Shown one piece after another: positions 1 through 10,105 of a stretch of DNA of 64,000 bases (within the stretch, counting starts at the first letter, position 1; each line of letters begins with the position of its first letter). The notes beneath the pieces are model-generated. The model saw nothing but the letters and a program-made list of their open reading frames with translations, was not told the DNA's origin and did no database searches. Source of the DNA: Mesostigma viride (Eukaryota; Streptophyta; Mesostigmatophyceae; Mesostigmatales; Mesostigmataceae); contig RPFO01000380.1 of the NCBI GenBank assembly GCA_009746045.1, forward strand, positions 62,001 through 126,000, read 5' to 3'. The position numbers and the translations under genes are program-made.

Positions 1-3000
1 GTACGTGTGTGTGCATGCCGGCCCTTGCGTGCATGGTGTGTGTACGTGTGTGTGCAGCCGCCCCTTGCGTGCGCGGTGTATGTACATGTGTTTGCACTCG
101 CCCATTGCGTGCGCGGTGTATGTACGTGTGTGTGCAGCCGCCCCTTGCGTGCGCGGTGGATGTACGTGTGTGCGCACTCGCCCCTTGCGTGCGCGGTGTA
201 TGTACGTGTGTGTGCAGCCGCCCCTTGCGTGCGCGGTGTATGTACATGTGTGTGCATCCTTGTCCTTGCGTGCATGGTGTATGTACATGTGAGTGCCGTC
301 GCCCCAACCGTGCATTGTGTATGTACGTGTGTGTGCAGCCGCCCCTTGCGTGCATGGTGTGTGTACATGTGTGTGCATCCTTGTCCTTGCGTGCATGGTG
401 TATGTACATGTGTTTGCACTCGCCCCTTGCGTGCGCGGTGTGTGTACGTGTGTGTGCAGCCGCCCCTTGCGTGCATGGTGTGTGTACATGTGTGTGCATC
501 CTTGTCCTTGCGTGCATGGTGTGTGTACATGTGTGTGCAGCCGCCCCTTGCGTGCGCGGTGGATGTACATGTGCGGGCAGTTGCCCCTTGCGTGCGCGGT
601 GTATGTACATGTGTTTGCACTCGCCCCTTGCGTGCGCGGTGTATGTACATGTGTGTGCAGCCGCCCCTTGCGTGCATGGTGTATGTACATGTGCTTGCAC
701 TGGCCCCGTGCGTGCGCGGTGTATGTACGTGTGTGTGCAGCCGCCCCTTGCGTGCGCGGTGTATGTACGTGCGTGTGCAGCCGCCCCTTGCGTGCGCGGT
801 GTATGTACATGTGTGTGCATCCTTGTCCTTGCGTGCGCGGTGTATGTACATGTGTTTGCACTCGCCCCTTGCGTGCGCGGTGGATGTACATGTGTGTGCA
901 GCCGCCCCTTGCGTGCATGGTTTATGTACATGTGTGTGCAGTCGCCGGCCCCGTGCGTGCGCAGTGGATGTACGTGTGTGTGCAGCCGCCCCGTGCGTGC
1001 ATGGTGTGTGTACGTGTGTGTGCAGCAGCCCCTTGCGTGCGCGGTGTATGTACGTTTCTGTGCATGCCGGCCCTTGCGTGCATGGTGTATGTACATGTGC
1101 TTGCACTGGCCCCTTGCGTGCGCGGTGTATGTACGTGTGTGTGCAGCCCCCCTTGCGTGCGCGGTGTATGTACGTGTGTGCGCACTCGCCCCTTGCGTGC
1201 GCGGTGTATGTACGTGTGTGTGCAGCCGCCCCTTGCGTGCGCGGTGTATGTACATGTGTGTGCAGCCGCCCCTTGCGTGTGCGGTGGATGTACATGTGCG
1301 GGCAGTTGCCCCTTGCGTGCGCGGTGTATGTACATGTGTTTGCACTCGCCCCTTGCGTGCGCGGTGTATGTACATGTGTGTGCAGCCGCCCCTTGCGTGC
1401 ATGGTGTATGTACATGTGCTTGCACTGGCCCCGTGCGTGCGCGGTGTATGTACGTGTGTGTGCAGCCGCCCCTTGCGTGCGCGGTGTATGTACGTGTGTG
1501 CGCACTCGCCCCTTGCGTGCGCGGTGTATGTACGTGTGTGTGCAGCCGCCCCTTGCGTGCGCGGTGTATGTACATGTGTGTGCATCCTTGTCCTTGCGTG
1601 CGCGGTGTATGTACATGTGTTTGCACTCGCCCCTTGCGTGCGCGGTGTATGTACATGTGTGTGCAGCCGCCCCTTGCGTGCATGGTTTATGTACATGTGT
1701 GTGCAGTCGCCCCGTGCGTGCGCAGTGTATGTACGTGTGTGTGCAGCCGCCCCTTGCGTGCGTGGTGTGTGTACATGTGAGTGCAGCCGCCCCTTGCGTG
1801 CGCGGTGTATGTACGTGTGTGTGCAGCAGCCCCTTGCGTGCTTTGTGTGTGTACATGTGTGTGAATCCTTGTCCTTGCGTGCATGGTGTGTGTACGTGTG
1901 TGTGCAGCCGCCCCTTGCGTGCATGGTGGATGTACATGTGAGTGCCGTTGCCCCTTGCGTGCGCGGTGTATGTACGTGTGTGTGCAGCCGTCCCTTAATT
2001 GCGTGCGCGGTGTGTGTACGTGTGTGTGCACTCGCCCCTTGCGTGCGCGGTGTATGTACGTGTGTGCAGCCGCCCCTTGCGTGCGCGGTGTGTGCCAGTG
2101 TGTGTGCATGCCCCTTGCGTGCAAGGTGGTGTGTAAGTGTGTGTGCAGCCCCTTGCGTGCATGGTGTATGTACGTGTGTGTGCAGCCGGCCCTTGCGTGC
2201 ATGGTGTGTGTACATGTGAGTGCAGCCGTCCCTTCCGTGCATGGTGTGTGTACGTGTGTGTGCAGTTGCCCCTTGCGTGCGCAGTGTATGTACGTGTGTG
2301 TGCATGCCGGCCCTTGCGTGCATGGTGTGTGTACGTGTGTGTGCAGTTGCCCCTTGCATGCGCGGTGTATGTACATGTGAGTGCAGCCGCCCAAGAGTAT
2401 GTACATGTGAGTGCCGTCGCCCCTAATTGCGTGCATTGTGTGTGTAAGTGTGTGTGCAGCAGCCCCTTGCGTGCGCGGTGTATGTACGTGTGTGTGCAGC
2501 CGCCCCTTGCGTGCATTGTGTGTGTACATGTGTGTGCATCCTTGTCCTTGCGTGCATGGTGTATGTACATGTGTGTGCAGCCGTCCCTTGCGTGCGCGGT
2601 GGATGTACATGTGCGGGCAGTTGCCCCTTGCGTGCGCGGTGTATGTACGTGTGTGTGCAGCCGTCCCTTGCGTGCGCGGTGTATGTACGTGTGTGTGCAG
2701 CCGCCCCTTGCGTGCATGGTGAGTGTAAGTGTGTGTGCAGCAGCCCCTTGCGTGCGCAGTGTATGTACGTGTGTGTGCAGCCGCCCCTTGCGTGCGCGGT
2801 GTGTGTACTGTGTGTGCATGCCGGCCCTTGCGTGCATGGTGTGTGTACGTGTGTGTGCAGCCGCCCCTTACATGGGCGGTGTATGTACGTGTGTGTGCAT
2901 GCCGGCCCTTGCGTGCGCGGTGTATGTACGTGTTAATGCAGCCGCCCCTTGCGTGCGCAGTGTATGTCCATGTGTGGGCAGTTTCCCCTTGCGTGCGCGG

Positions 3001-3951
3001 TGTATGTACGTGTGTGTGCAGCCGGCCCTTGCGTGCGCGGTGTGTGTACATGTGTGTGCAGTTGCCCCTTGCGTGCGCGGTGTATGTAAGTGTGTGTGCA
3101 GCCGGCCCTTGCGTGCGCGGTGTGTGTACATGTGAGTGCAGCTGCCCCAAGCGTGCGCGGTGTGTGTACATGTGTGTGCAGTTGCCCCTTGCGTGCGCGG
3201 TGGATGTACGTGTGTGTGCATGCCGGCAATTGCGTGCATGGTGTGTGTACGTGTGTGTGCAGCCGCCCCTTGCGTGCGCGGTGTAGGTACGTGTGTGTGC
3301 ACTCGCCCCTTGCGTGCGCGGTGGATGTACATGTGTGTGCAGCCGCCCCTTGCGTGCATGGTGTATGTACGTGTGTGTGCAGCCGCCCCTTGCGTGCGCG
3401 GTGTATGTACGTGTTAATGCAGCCACCCCTTCCGTGCGCAGTGTATGTCCATGTGTGGACAGTTTCCCCTTAATTGCGTGCGCGGTGTATGTACGTGTGT
3501 GTGCAGCCGCCCCTTGCGTGCGCGGTGTATGTACGTGTGTGCAGCCGCCCCTTGCGTGGGCGGTGTATGCCATGCAGTGTGTGTGCATGCCGGCCCTTGC
3601 GTGCAAGGTGTGTGTAAGTGTGTGTGCAGCCCCTTGCGTGCATGGTGTATGTACGTGTGTGTGCAGCTGCCCCTTGCGTGCGCGGTGTGTGTACGTGTGT
3701 GTGCAGCCGCCCCTTGCGTGCGCGGTGTATGTACGTGTGTGTGCAGCCGGCCCTTGCGTGCATGGTGTGTGTACGTGTGTGTGCAGCCGGCCCTTGCGTG
3801 CGCGGTGGATGTACATGTGTGTGCAGCCGCCCCGTGGTTGCGCGGTGTATGTACATGTGTGTGCAGTTGCCCCTTGCGTGCGCGGTGGATGTACGTGTGT
3901 GTGCATGCCGGCAACTGCGTGCATGGTGTGTGTACGTGTGTGTGCAGCCGC
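1..3951. repeat. 40-bp satellite array, block 1
   Basis: Tandem array of a 40-bp monomer that can be written from TGCAGCCGCC through CCTTGCGTGC and GCGGTGTATG to TACGTGTGTG. Variants alter a few positions, for example GTGAGTGC, GTAAGTG, GGTAGGTAC, or CCTTGTCCTTG in place of the C-rich part. The consensus contains no TAA, TAG or TGA and no reverse complement of them, so all six frames are open. Since 40 is not a multiple of 3, three monomers encode a 40-residue repeat rich in Cys, Val and Arg on the plus strand and in His, Thr and Arg on the minus strand. These frames are not genes. About 2200-3560 is collinear with 21645-23005 at a constant offset of 19,445 bp. The last five bases, GCCGC, are the target duplication of the next element. 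Confidence 0.97.
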
Positions 3952-4296
3952 AGTTAAAGCCCGACCGGCTCAGCTATGGCGGTCGGTCACGTTGAGCTTG
4001 GGATAAGGTGAACACAGAGAACTACCGTCGGAGCTGGCCCACCACTGGTTTATGTCTTAGCCAGCAAACCCTATCCGGTTAGCCGTAACCGTGGGACAAG
4101 CTAGCCGTCCGTACTGACCCGGATAAGGCCCCGGACTGGGGCCTAGGTGGCGCCGGCCCTAGGCGCCGCCCTTAGACCGGTCGCCCGCGTCGGACCGCCG
4201 GATTATAGCCGGCGGCTTAGCGGACGCTAGCGGGAGGCGTGCGGACGGACATGGGGAACTTAGAGCCAGATCCTAGGGCTCTAGAGTTACTCAACT
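3952..4296 (-). repeat. 3' LTR of element 1
   Basis: The sequence matches 9761-10105 over 345 bp with no difference seen by eye. On the plus strand it begins AGTTAAAGCC and ends TTACTCAACT. Near 4195-4215 it contains a short hairpin (CCGCCGG / CCGGCGG stem) whose loop holds TATA-like sequence on the minus strand, a possible but unproven promoter. Confidence 0.95.
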
Positions 4297-4673
4297 CCGA
4301 CATACTCTTTTGTTCTTTGATTAATTATCAAAATAATTACATCAAATGCAGACCATACAAAACCCTCTAAGGTAGGGAACTCAAGGGGGCCTCAAGGCCG
4401 TCAAAATCACCACGGTATCGACCCGCGCCCTTGTGATCACACATGAATAGTGATGTAATAAGTATCGAGAAAAAAACAACTATGCCACCAGACAAAAGGT
4501 GACCCATTTATTAGGACCAGTGACCCGCCGACGGGCCCAAGGCACCGTCCAACGTGGCTAGGGTATGGTCAGGACAAGCAAAAAAACTACCACCATGATA
4601 TTCGTGAATGCTAGCAACACAGGGTGAGTTATGGCTGTATTCATAAAGCGCCCGAGCCGTAACCCTGTGTGGC
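4297..4673 (-). other. 3' untranslated segment of element 1
   Basis: No coding potential is seen between the RNase H stop codon and the 3' LTR. The stretch directly before the LTR, read on the minus strand, is purine-rich (CAAAGAACAAAAGAG) and could be the polypurine tract that primes plus-strand synthesis, although seven non-matching bases separate it from the LTR edge. Confidence 0.5.
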
Positions 4674-6992
4674 TCACGGGTGTTGCATCGTCATGCGCTT
4701 GCGCAACACTGCGTACTGCGGGGCAGCCTCCCGCGCCTCCTTGGTGAGTGCATCCGCGGGATTGAGTTCATCCGCGATGTGCTGGAGACGCGTGACGCAG
4801 GAGGCCGCCTCAGCGAGTACGAGGTAATCAACGTCCTGTGACCGCGCATAGGGATTGTCAAGGAAGGCCAAACAACTTTGTGAGTCAGTGTGCACCGTGC
4901 TAGTCCAGTGAAGAGTGAACCCACACGAGCCAAATACCCAACCCAGCAAGTACCGCAGCCACATGCCATGTGAGATAGCTGAAACAATGCCCCGGCATTC
5001 AGCCGTGTTGGGGCTAGTGGCAATGCGGCTGTGCAAGCGCGAGTACCAATCTAACAACATGCCAGGCTGTCCCTCATTGCTAATAAAGAACAGTGCCCCC
5101 ATGCGGGCCCGCACTTGGCTGACTGTGCGCGTCTCTAGATTAGCATCCGTCACTATCTCGAGGTGCACCGGCTGTGAGCAATCGAGCCCACGAAGCACAA
5201 TGCCGGGCGTCATGGCCAGCTGCCGCCGAACATGAATGGACCCTAGTCCTTCCAGCACATCATCGGGCAGGCGAGCGAGCACCGCCAAATCAGGTGCCAC
5301 CGTGTCCGCCAACCACCCGAGCTTGCCCTTAACCGAGGGCCCATGGGTTGCCAACAGCGGGGACGGGAGGTCGGCCAGCAGGTCAACCACATAGTTGCGG
5401 CTATCCTGCATGTGCATGACCCATTCGCCAGAACGCGAATCCCGCTGCAACGTAGACTGCACGCCGCAAAACACCACGGGTTTACCCTCCTCATGATCCA
5501 CCGCCCTGCCCAGGGGAAACTTAGCCGCCACTGCAGCAAGAAACTGGGTAGCAAAGGTGCGAGGTGCCACCAGCTTGAAGTCATCGCCATGCCACACGAA
5601 GAGGGCTGGCTCGCCAGGGACGCCGGTGGGGACCACAAAGAAGTTAGGATCCGCGCGATGGTACGTGGCCCCTAAGCTCTGCAAGACCTCCTCCGCGGAA
5701 ATGCGGAAGATGATGGGAGAGCTCTGCAGCCCCTCCACCCCTGTCAACAGCTCGATATACTCGCTGCCAATGGTGCCATCCTGCCAGACCACCGGGACCT
5801 TCACCACGTAGCGGGTGCCTTGCCATGTTTGCTGCGCGACCCCAGCGTCGCTGTGGAGGAATGCCCGCTGAAAGTCACCGCACCACATCCCGTAGTCCTT
5901 GCCCGCGTTCCGCTTGCCCAAGTAGATGACCGTCAGTAGCCGATGCGAAACATGGTTGAGCCCAGGGGTATAAAGATCCTTGGCGTCCAGCGGGGAGGAC
6001 CCCTTCGTCTCCGTGACCACGGGCCTTACCCGGAACACCACCGAAGAGTTGGTCTCGTCCGGCTTGTAGGTGAGCACGAACTTCAACCGCAACCGCGTGG
6101 CCCCGGCTGGCACACTCTCCAATCCTCGGTAGACCTCGCGCTCTCGCCACTGCTCCTTGGCTCGAATGAACGCGTCGCGCCACAAAGCAAACTTGAGAGG
6201 ATCTTGACAGTCCAGGACAAGTTGCTCCCACGTCACAGGGCTATCCGCCGCCAGTGAGTGTGAGTGGAGGCCGAAGCTGCGCGGGTGCCAATCCTGAGGC
6301 TGAATGATGGACTGGACGAGCGGCGGTGTGGAAAACGCCGCCATCGGTAAGCGCCGCACGACGCCGGGCTGCCCGACCACCACCCCCAATGGAGCGTGGT
6401 ACTCGCGAAGCGGGATGCTGCCCACCCCCGCGACTGACAGCAAGTCAGCGGACACTGAGAACCCCGGGTATGATACGAAAGGTTCGCCCAGCAAGGCCAC
6501 ATCCTCGTAGCCATCCACGACGTGAAACGGCGTGTCAATGCCCAACACCGGCAGCACCACCATCCCGGTAACTTGATATGCCGAAGTGCCTGCAAAGTCG
6601 GTCACCGATTTGTACGGCGACTCTAGCACTGGATACAGGGTGGCTGCCCGACGAGAGATAATAGACACGGATGCTTGCGTGTCCACAGCCACCAGCTGCC
6701 ACGGTCTACACGTAGGAAACAAGGCTGACTTAACCGGCCTGACCCCCTGTGAGAGAGTTTTGACCTGAGCCACCCCTGATGCAGCTTTCGCTTTAAGCGC
6801 CTGAGCACGCCACAAGGCCGTGACCGTTGAAGCCAGGTCCCTAGGTGGGCGAGGCGCATGGGCAGGACCCTGACCCTCCGGCGAGGCCACGCTAGGCGGG
6901 CCTCCCACATTATCCGTGGCTAGCACAGGAGGTGAGTCACTACGTGCACTAGGTCCCGTCAAACCCACCCCATCCTCATCCCACCCATCCAC
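4674..6992 (-). CDS. Protease - reverse transcriptase - RNase H polyprotein, element 1
   Basis: A 772-codon frame with no ATG at its 5' edge; it overlaps the integrase frame by 34 nt in the -1 frame, so it is probably reached by frameshift or reinitiation. Residues 100-180 look like an aspartic protease: VDTQASVSII (catalytic Asp near 104, with Gln in place of the usual Gly) followed by VLPVLGIDTPF. Reverse transcriptase follows, with GDFQRAFLHS as motif A and FVWHGDD near residues 463-469 as the catalytic box. HGDD replaces the YVDD usual in copia elements, but the related element at 12000-20473 has the same residues, so it is a lineage feature. RNase H occupies about 620-760, with AECRG, HTDSQS and NPADALTK. 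These enzymes would process the polyprotein and copy the RNA in virus-like particles. Confidence 0.93.
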   Translation of the reverse strand: MDGWDEDGVGLTGPSARSDSPPVLATDNVGGPPSVASPEGQGPAHAPRPPRDLASTVTALWRAQALKAKAASGVAQVKTLSQGVRPVKSALFPTCRPWQLVAVDTQASVSIISRRAATLYPVLESPYKSVTDFAGTSAYQVTGMVVLPVLGIDTPFHVVDGYEDVALLGEPFVSYPGFSVSADLLSVAGVGSIPLREYHAPLGVVVGQPGVVRRLPMAAFSTPPLVQSIIQPQDWHPRSFGLHSHSLAADSPVTWEQLVLDCQDPLKFALWRDAFIRAKEQWREREVYRGLESVPAGATRLRLKFVLTYKPDETNSSVVFRVRPVVTETKGSSPLDAKDLYTPGLNHVSHRLLTVIYLGKRNAGKDYGMWCGDFQRAFLHSDAGVAQQTWQGTRYVVKVPVVWQDGTIGSEYIELLTGVEGLQSSPIIFRISAEEVLQSLGATYHRADPNFFVVPTGVPGEPALFVWHGDDFKLVAPRTFATQFLAAVAAKFPLGRAVDHEEGKPVVFCGVQSTLQRDSRSGEWVMHMQDSRNYVVDLLADLPSPLLATHGPSVKGKLGWLADTVAPDLAVLARLPDDVLEGLGSIHVRRQLAMTPGIVLRGLDCSQPVHLEIVTDANLETRTVSQVRARMGALFFISNEGQPGMLLDWYSRLHSRIATSPNTAECRGIVSAISHGMWLRYLLGWVFGSCGFTLHWTSTVHTDSQSCLAFLDNPYARSQDVDYLVLAEAASCVTRLQHIADELNPADALTKEAREAAPQYAVLRKRMTMQHP

Positions 6993-7954
6993 GGGGTCAT
7001 ATTGGGGCCCAGGGGAGGGGGGGGTGTAGCTGTGTCTGCCCCTGGGAGCGACCCGTGGGGTACCACCTCAGATGCTACGACAGGCGCATTATCCTTCACT
7101 ACCCACCCCAGTGCCCTGTTGGCTGCCAGCTCACTCTCCATGCTATCCCCTTGCTTATAGCCTGCCACCGATGCCCATGGTACCCTATACACCCGATCAT
7201 TCCACTCTATGTCTATGACCCGCAGCGGCCAGTCTAACTTTGTGATGGCCCCAGGCCCCTGCATGGTGCCCCGTTTGCCGCTGGGCGAGCTCTCCTTGTG
7301 GAACATGACCAACTGCCCGACCTCAAAAGCGCTAGACAAATCAGGCAGCGTGGCATCCTTGAGCCGCAGCTTGGCGGCGGTATCCTGTAGATGCTGTTGG
7401 TATGCCTCTACTACCTCGGGTGAGTAGGTGCCCGCTGACAGCCCCCGAGGCGTGACTAGCCCAAAGCCCTTGACATCAAGCACGTGCCTATGGTTGCACA
7501 CATGCATGAGCTCCTTGCACCACGCCGTCTTGACCGCGTAGGATTTGCCATGTGGGTTATCCTGTCGCTTGGCTGCCACAGTCTTGACATAGCTTACAGT
7601 GCGATCTATCATGCCCATATTGCCGTGATCCTCACGCCCCACGATGACCACGGCCTCCATCCCCGGCAAACCTTGCACACAGCGGAACTGCTGGTCTAGC
7701 ATGAGCTCCACTACGGGATGAAAGAAAGCCAGGCTGATCTTGATAGCCCTGTGCAGGTCAGCCTCAAACATGTGAGGCAGCGGCTCAATGTAGGTGGCCT
7801 TGCTGAACCTATCCTTGACTATGAAATAGGTGTCCCCCCCTTCCATGTGCATGACATCCCCCACAAGGTACCCTCGCTCCAAGGGTGGAGTCTTGGCATG
7901 CCGCCTACGCGACTTCTTCCTGATCTTGATGCAGGCAGGACACTGAGCACGCAC
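6959..7954 (-). CDS. Integrase core, element 1
   Basis: Frame of 331 codons, open at its 5' end without an ATG. It begins with CPAC, the Cys pair of the integrase HHCC zinc finger; the His pair (HRAYGH) lies at the end of the preceding gag frame, so gag and integrase should form one protein interrupted by a -1 offset at about 7955-7970. The core shows GDVMH (Asp 33), MLDQQF (Asp 87) and GMIDR (Asp 117), with 29 residues between the last two. The third catalytic residue is normally Glu, and the sister element has IIER there, so this copy carries a Glu-to-Asp change. The C-terminal part (about 200-250) has DLSSAFEVGQLVMFHKE and RVIDIEWNDRVYRV, like the chromatin- or DNA-binding tail of integrases. 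It would insert the cDNA, making 5-bp duplications. Confidence 0.88.
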   Translation of the reverse strand: MRAQCPACIKIRKKSRRRHAKTPPLERGYLVGDVMHMEGGDTYFIVKDRFSKATYIEPLPHMFEADLHRAIKISLAFFHPVVELMLDQQFRCVQGLPGMEAVVIVGREDHGNMGMIDRTVSYVKTVAAKRQDNPHGKSYAVKTAWCKELMHVCNHRHVLDVKGFGLVTPRGLSAGTYSPEVVEAYQQHLQDTAAKLRLKDATLPDLSSAFEVGQLVMFHKESSPSGKRGTMQGPGAITKLDWPLRVIDIEWNDRVYRVPWASVAGYKQGDSMESELAANRALGWVVKDNAPVVASEVVPHGSLPGADTATPPPPLGPNMTPWMGGMRMGWV

Positions 7955-7959
7955 ATTCT

Positions 7960-9741
7960 TCAGCTCGTTGTATAAAGGTGCCCCAACATGTGTGCCCCCT
8001 CTACCTCGGCTTGGGCCTCATGCCCGTATGCACGGTGCATCTGGTATGCTAACAGTTTCAGGGTGACAGCCTGAGGTGCAGTGGCATTGTCAGGATTCTC
8101 AACAGGTGGGGTGACTACTGGGGTAGTGACATTGGCTAACTGGGCAGCTTCAGAGGCTGCACGAAAGGCCGCCCGTGTGAGCACCTTGCCAATGTGAAGA
8201 TCCACACTAGGGTGGTGTGTACCGAGAACATCTGCCCGCCCAGCATTCTCTTGCACTGTCACAACATTCCTCATAGGCCCAACCGCCCCAGTATCTAGCT
8301 GGGGTGCTGCAGTAGTGCTTGGTCGCTCGGCGTTGTACACACCCGACCTAGAAGACACCACATTGCTTAGGTCACGCATTGTAGACCCGTGCTCAGGAAG
8401 CACGTGATCCTGGCGCGACAGAGCCAGAGCAGCATCAACGGATTGCGTGAGCACATCACGGAATGAGACAGAGGATGCAGTCACGTTGCTTTTAGGAACG
8501 ACGTCAGGCTCTACGACGGCCCGGTTCAGCGTGACGCATTGAGCAAAAGAAGGGGTATCGAGCGTGCTCTCACCTGACTTTCGTGCTGCCCGTCGCTCTG
8601 CCCACTCCTCGCGTGTGCCGTGGACGACGATGCGCTTGGCCTTGCACGCCTCCACGCTGTGACCACGCAGAACGTCGTGGCACTTGCGGCAAAGGTTGTC
8701 CTCGAGCTCCAGGTCCGGGCGAACTCGGCAGTCATCCCGGACATGGCGACGTCCGAAGCAGCGCTCACAGCGTTGCTTGCGGTCAGTAGACGCCCCCTGC
8801 TGCCGCTTGGCCGGGGGATGATCACCCTGCTTGGCGTCGCCACCATGCCCGCGCTTGCGCCCTCGCTGGCCCCCGTTGTTGCCGTGGCCGACGACCTTTT
8901 TCAGGATGGCCGTAAGCTCCGACCGCGTAATTGGAGCCTCTGCGCCTGAAGAAGAAGACGCGCCGGCATCCACCTTGCGCAGGGATGGCAGAGCAGCCGA
9001 GGCAGCCGGCTTGGACTGCGCACTCTTGAAGCATGAGATCAAATACAGCATGCCCTCGTCGAAACTGACGGCACTCTTCTTTTTGAGTTCCGTCGCTATG
9101 GTCAGATGCACATCCGACGACAGGTCGCATTTCTTGAGAAATCGATTGCACAGGAAAATGGGCTTGAGAGTATCTAGCAGCTTGTGCTTGTGCACGAAGA
9201 CCTGGAAATCACGTGCAGCCCCGGGCAAATTTGCCTTATTAACTGCATAGCCCTCGAAGTCGTTGAAGGCTTGCTCGTCGGCCTCTTCCTTAGACCGCGA
9301 CAAGTGGGCATCTAGACCGTTGTAAAAAACTTCCCAGGTTTGTTTGTTGTCGTCCGCAATGCGAACTAGATTGGCAATGTTTGGGTGCTTTGTTGTACTG
9401 CAGAATACTGCACGGAACTTGCCAATCAGCTCCGAATCTTTGTCTGCGCGTCCATCGCGCAGACGCTTGAGAGCAGCTAGAAAATCTGCTGCGTCGTCCG
9501 CCGTATAGTCGGCCGGTAGATCTGCGGGCACCTCCGTTTGCTTGAGAGGGCCGCGATTTAGTGCATCGTCAGCAGCCAGCATGAGATGCTTGAACTGCTT
9601 GGCCAGTTCCGGTTGCGCCACGAGGGTTTGCATCAACCTCGTGGCCTCGTCCGCACTAAAGCGTGGCAGGACGGACCCTGCGGCCTCGCCACTTGGCGTA
9701 TCTGTGTGTTCGCCCGTGCGGCTCCGTGTACCGGAAGCCAT
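7960..9741 (-). CDS. Gag with two zinc knuckles and N-terminal part of integrase finger, element 1
   Basis: 593 codons from an ATG (M-A-S) only 19 nt inside the 5' LTR; element 2 gag also starts M-A-S. Residues 1-240 are a mostly helical capsid-like region. A basic stretch rich in Gly, Arg and Lys (about 275-320) precedes two zinc knuckles: CERCFGRRHVRDDC (CX2CX4HX4C) and CRKCHDVLRGHSVEAC (CX2CX6HX4C). About 170 low-complexity residues follow, then LAYQMHRAYGHEAQAEVEGA, whose His pair begins the integrase zinc finger. The frame stops at 7960, within that finger, and the Cys pair continues in the -1 frame. Gag packages RNA and forms particles. Since element 2 encodes this finger in one frame, the break is either a one-base deletion or a shift site. 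Confidence 0.9.
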   Translation of the reverse strand: MASGTRSRTGEHTDTPSGEAAGSVLPRFSADEATRLMQTLVAQPELAKQFKHLMLAADDALNRGPLKQTEVPADLPADYTADDAADFLAALKRLRDGRADKDSELIGKFRAVFCSTTKHPNIANLVRIADDNKQTWEVFYNGLDAHLSRSKEEADEQAFNDFEGYAVNKANLPGAARDFQVFVHKHKLLDTLKPIFLCNRFLKKCDLSSDVHLTIATELKKKSAVSFDEGMLYLISCFKSAQSKPAASAALPSLRKVDAGASSSSGAEAPITRSELTAILKKVVGHGNNGGQRGRKRGHGGDAKQGDHPPAKRQQGASTDRKQRCERCFGRRHVRDDCRVRPDLELEDNLCRKCHDVLRGHSVEACKAKRIVVHGTREEWAERRAARKSGESTLDTPSFAQCVTLNRAVVEPDVVPKSNVTASSVSFRDVLTQSVDAALALSRQDHVLPEHGSTMRDLSNVVSSRSGVYNAERPSTTAAPQLDTGAVGPMRNVVTVQENAGRADVLGTHHPSVDLHIGKVLTRAAFRAASEAAQLANVTTPVVTPPVENPDNATAPQAVTLKLLAYQMHRAYGHEAQAEVEGAHMLGHLYTTS

Positions 9742-9760
9742 CGGGATTTTTATGAATACA

Positions 9761-10105
9761 AGTTAAAGCCCGACCGGCTCAGCTATGGCGGTCGGTCACG
9801 TTGAGCTTGGGATAAGGTGAACACAGAGAACTACCGTCGGAGCTGGCCCACCACTGGTTTATGTCTTAGCCAGCAAACCCTATCCGGTTAGCCGTAACCG
9901 TGGGACAAGCTAGCCGTCCGTACTGACCCGGATAAGGCCCCGGACTGGGGCCTAGGTGGCGCCGGCCCTAGGCGCCGCCCTTAGACCGGTCGCCCGCGTC
10001 GGACCGCCGGATTATAGCCGGCGGCTTAGCGGACGCTAGCGGGAGGCGTGCGGACGGACATGGGGAACTTAGAGCCAGATCCTAGGGCTCTAGAGTTACT
10101 CAACT
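9761..10105 (-). repeat. 5' LTR of element 1
   Basis: 345-bp repeat identical by eye to 3952-4296, directly followed by GCCGC at 10106-10110, the right copy of the target duplication. Read on the minus strand, the LTR is followed by only 19 nt (9742-9760) before the gag ATG, and no TGG-initial primer-binding site is visible there. Confidence 0.95.

Larger units (their letters stand above)
3952..10105 (-). mobile_element. LTR retrotransposon 1, order gag-IN-PR-RT-RH, intact-looking
   Basis: A complete LTR element of 6,154 bp inserted in the satellite. Two 345-bp LTRs, identical by eye, bound a 5,464-bp interior, and GCCGC at 3947-3951 is repeated at 10106-10110 as the 5-bp target duplication. 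The LTRs end AGTT...AACT, not TG...CA. The minus strand carries gag with two zinc knuckles (9741 to 7960), integrase (7954 to 6959), then protease, reverse transcriptase and RNase H (6992 to 4674). Integrase upstream of RT is copia-like, but protease lies between integrase and RT instead of before integrase. Identical LTRs imply a recent insertion. Its closest relative here is the element at 12000-20473. I am sure it is an LTR retrotransposon; its family placement is open. Confidence 0.95.

Noticed and set aside
1-3951. CRISPR-like array
   Set aside because: Units are contiguous with no unique spacers, and the setting is eukaryotic with retrotransposons and introns.
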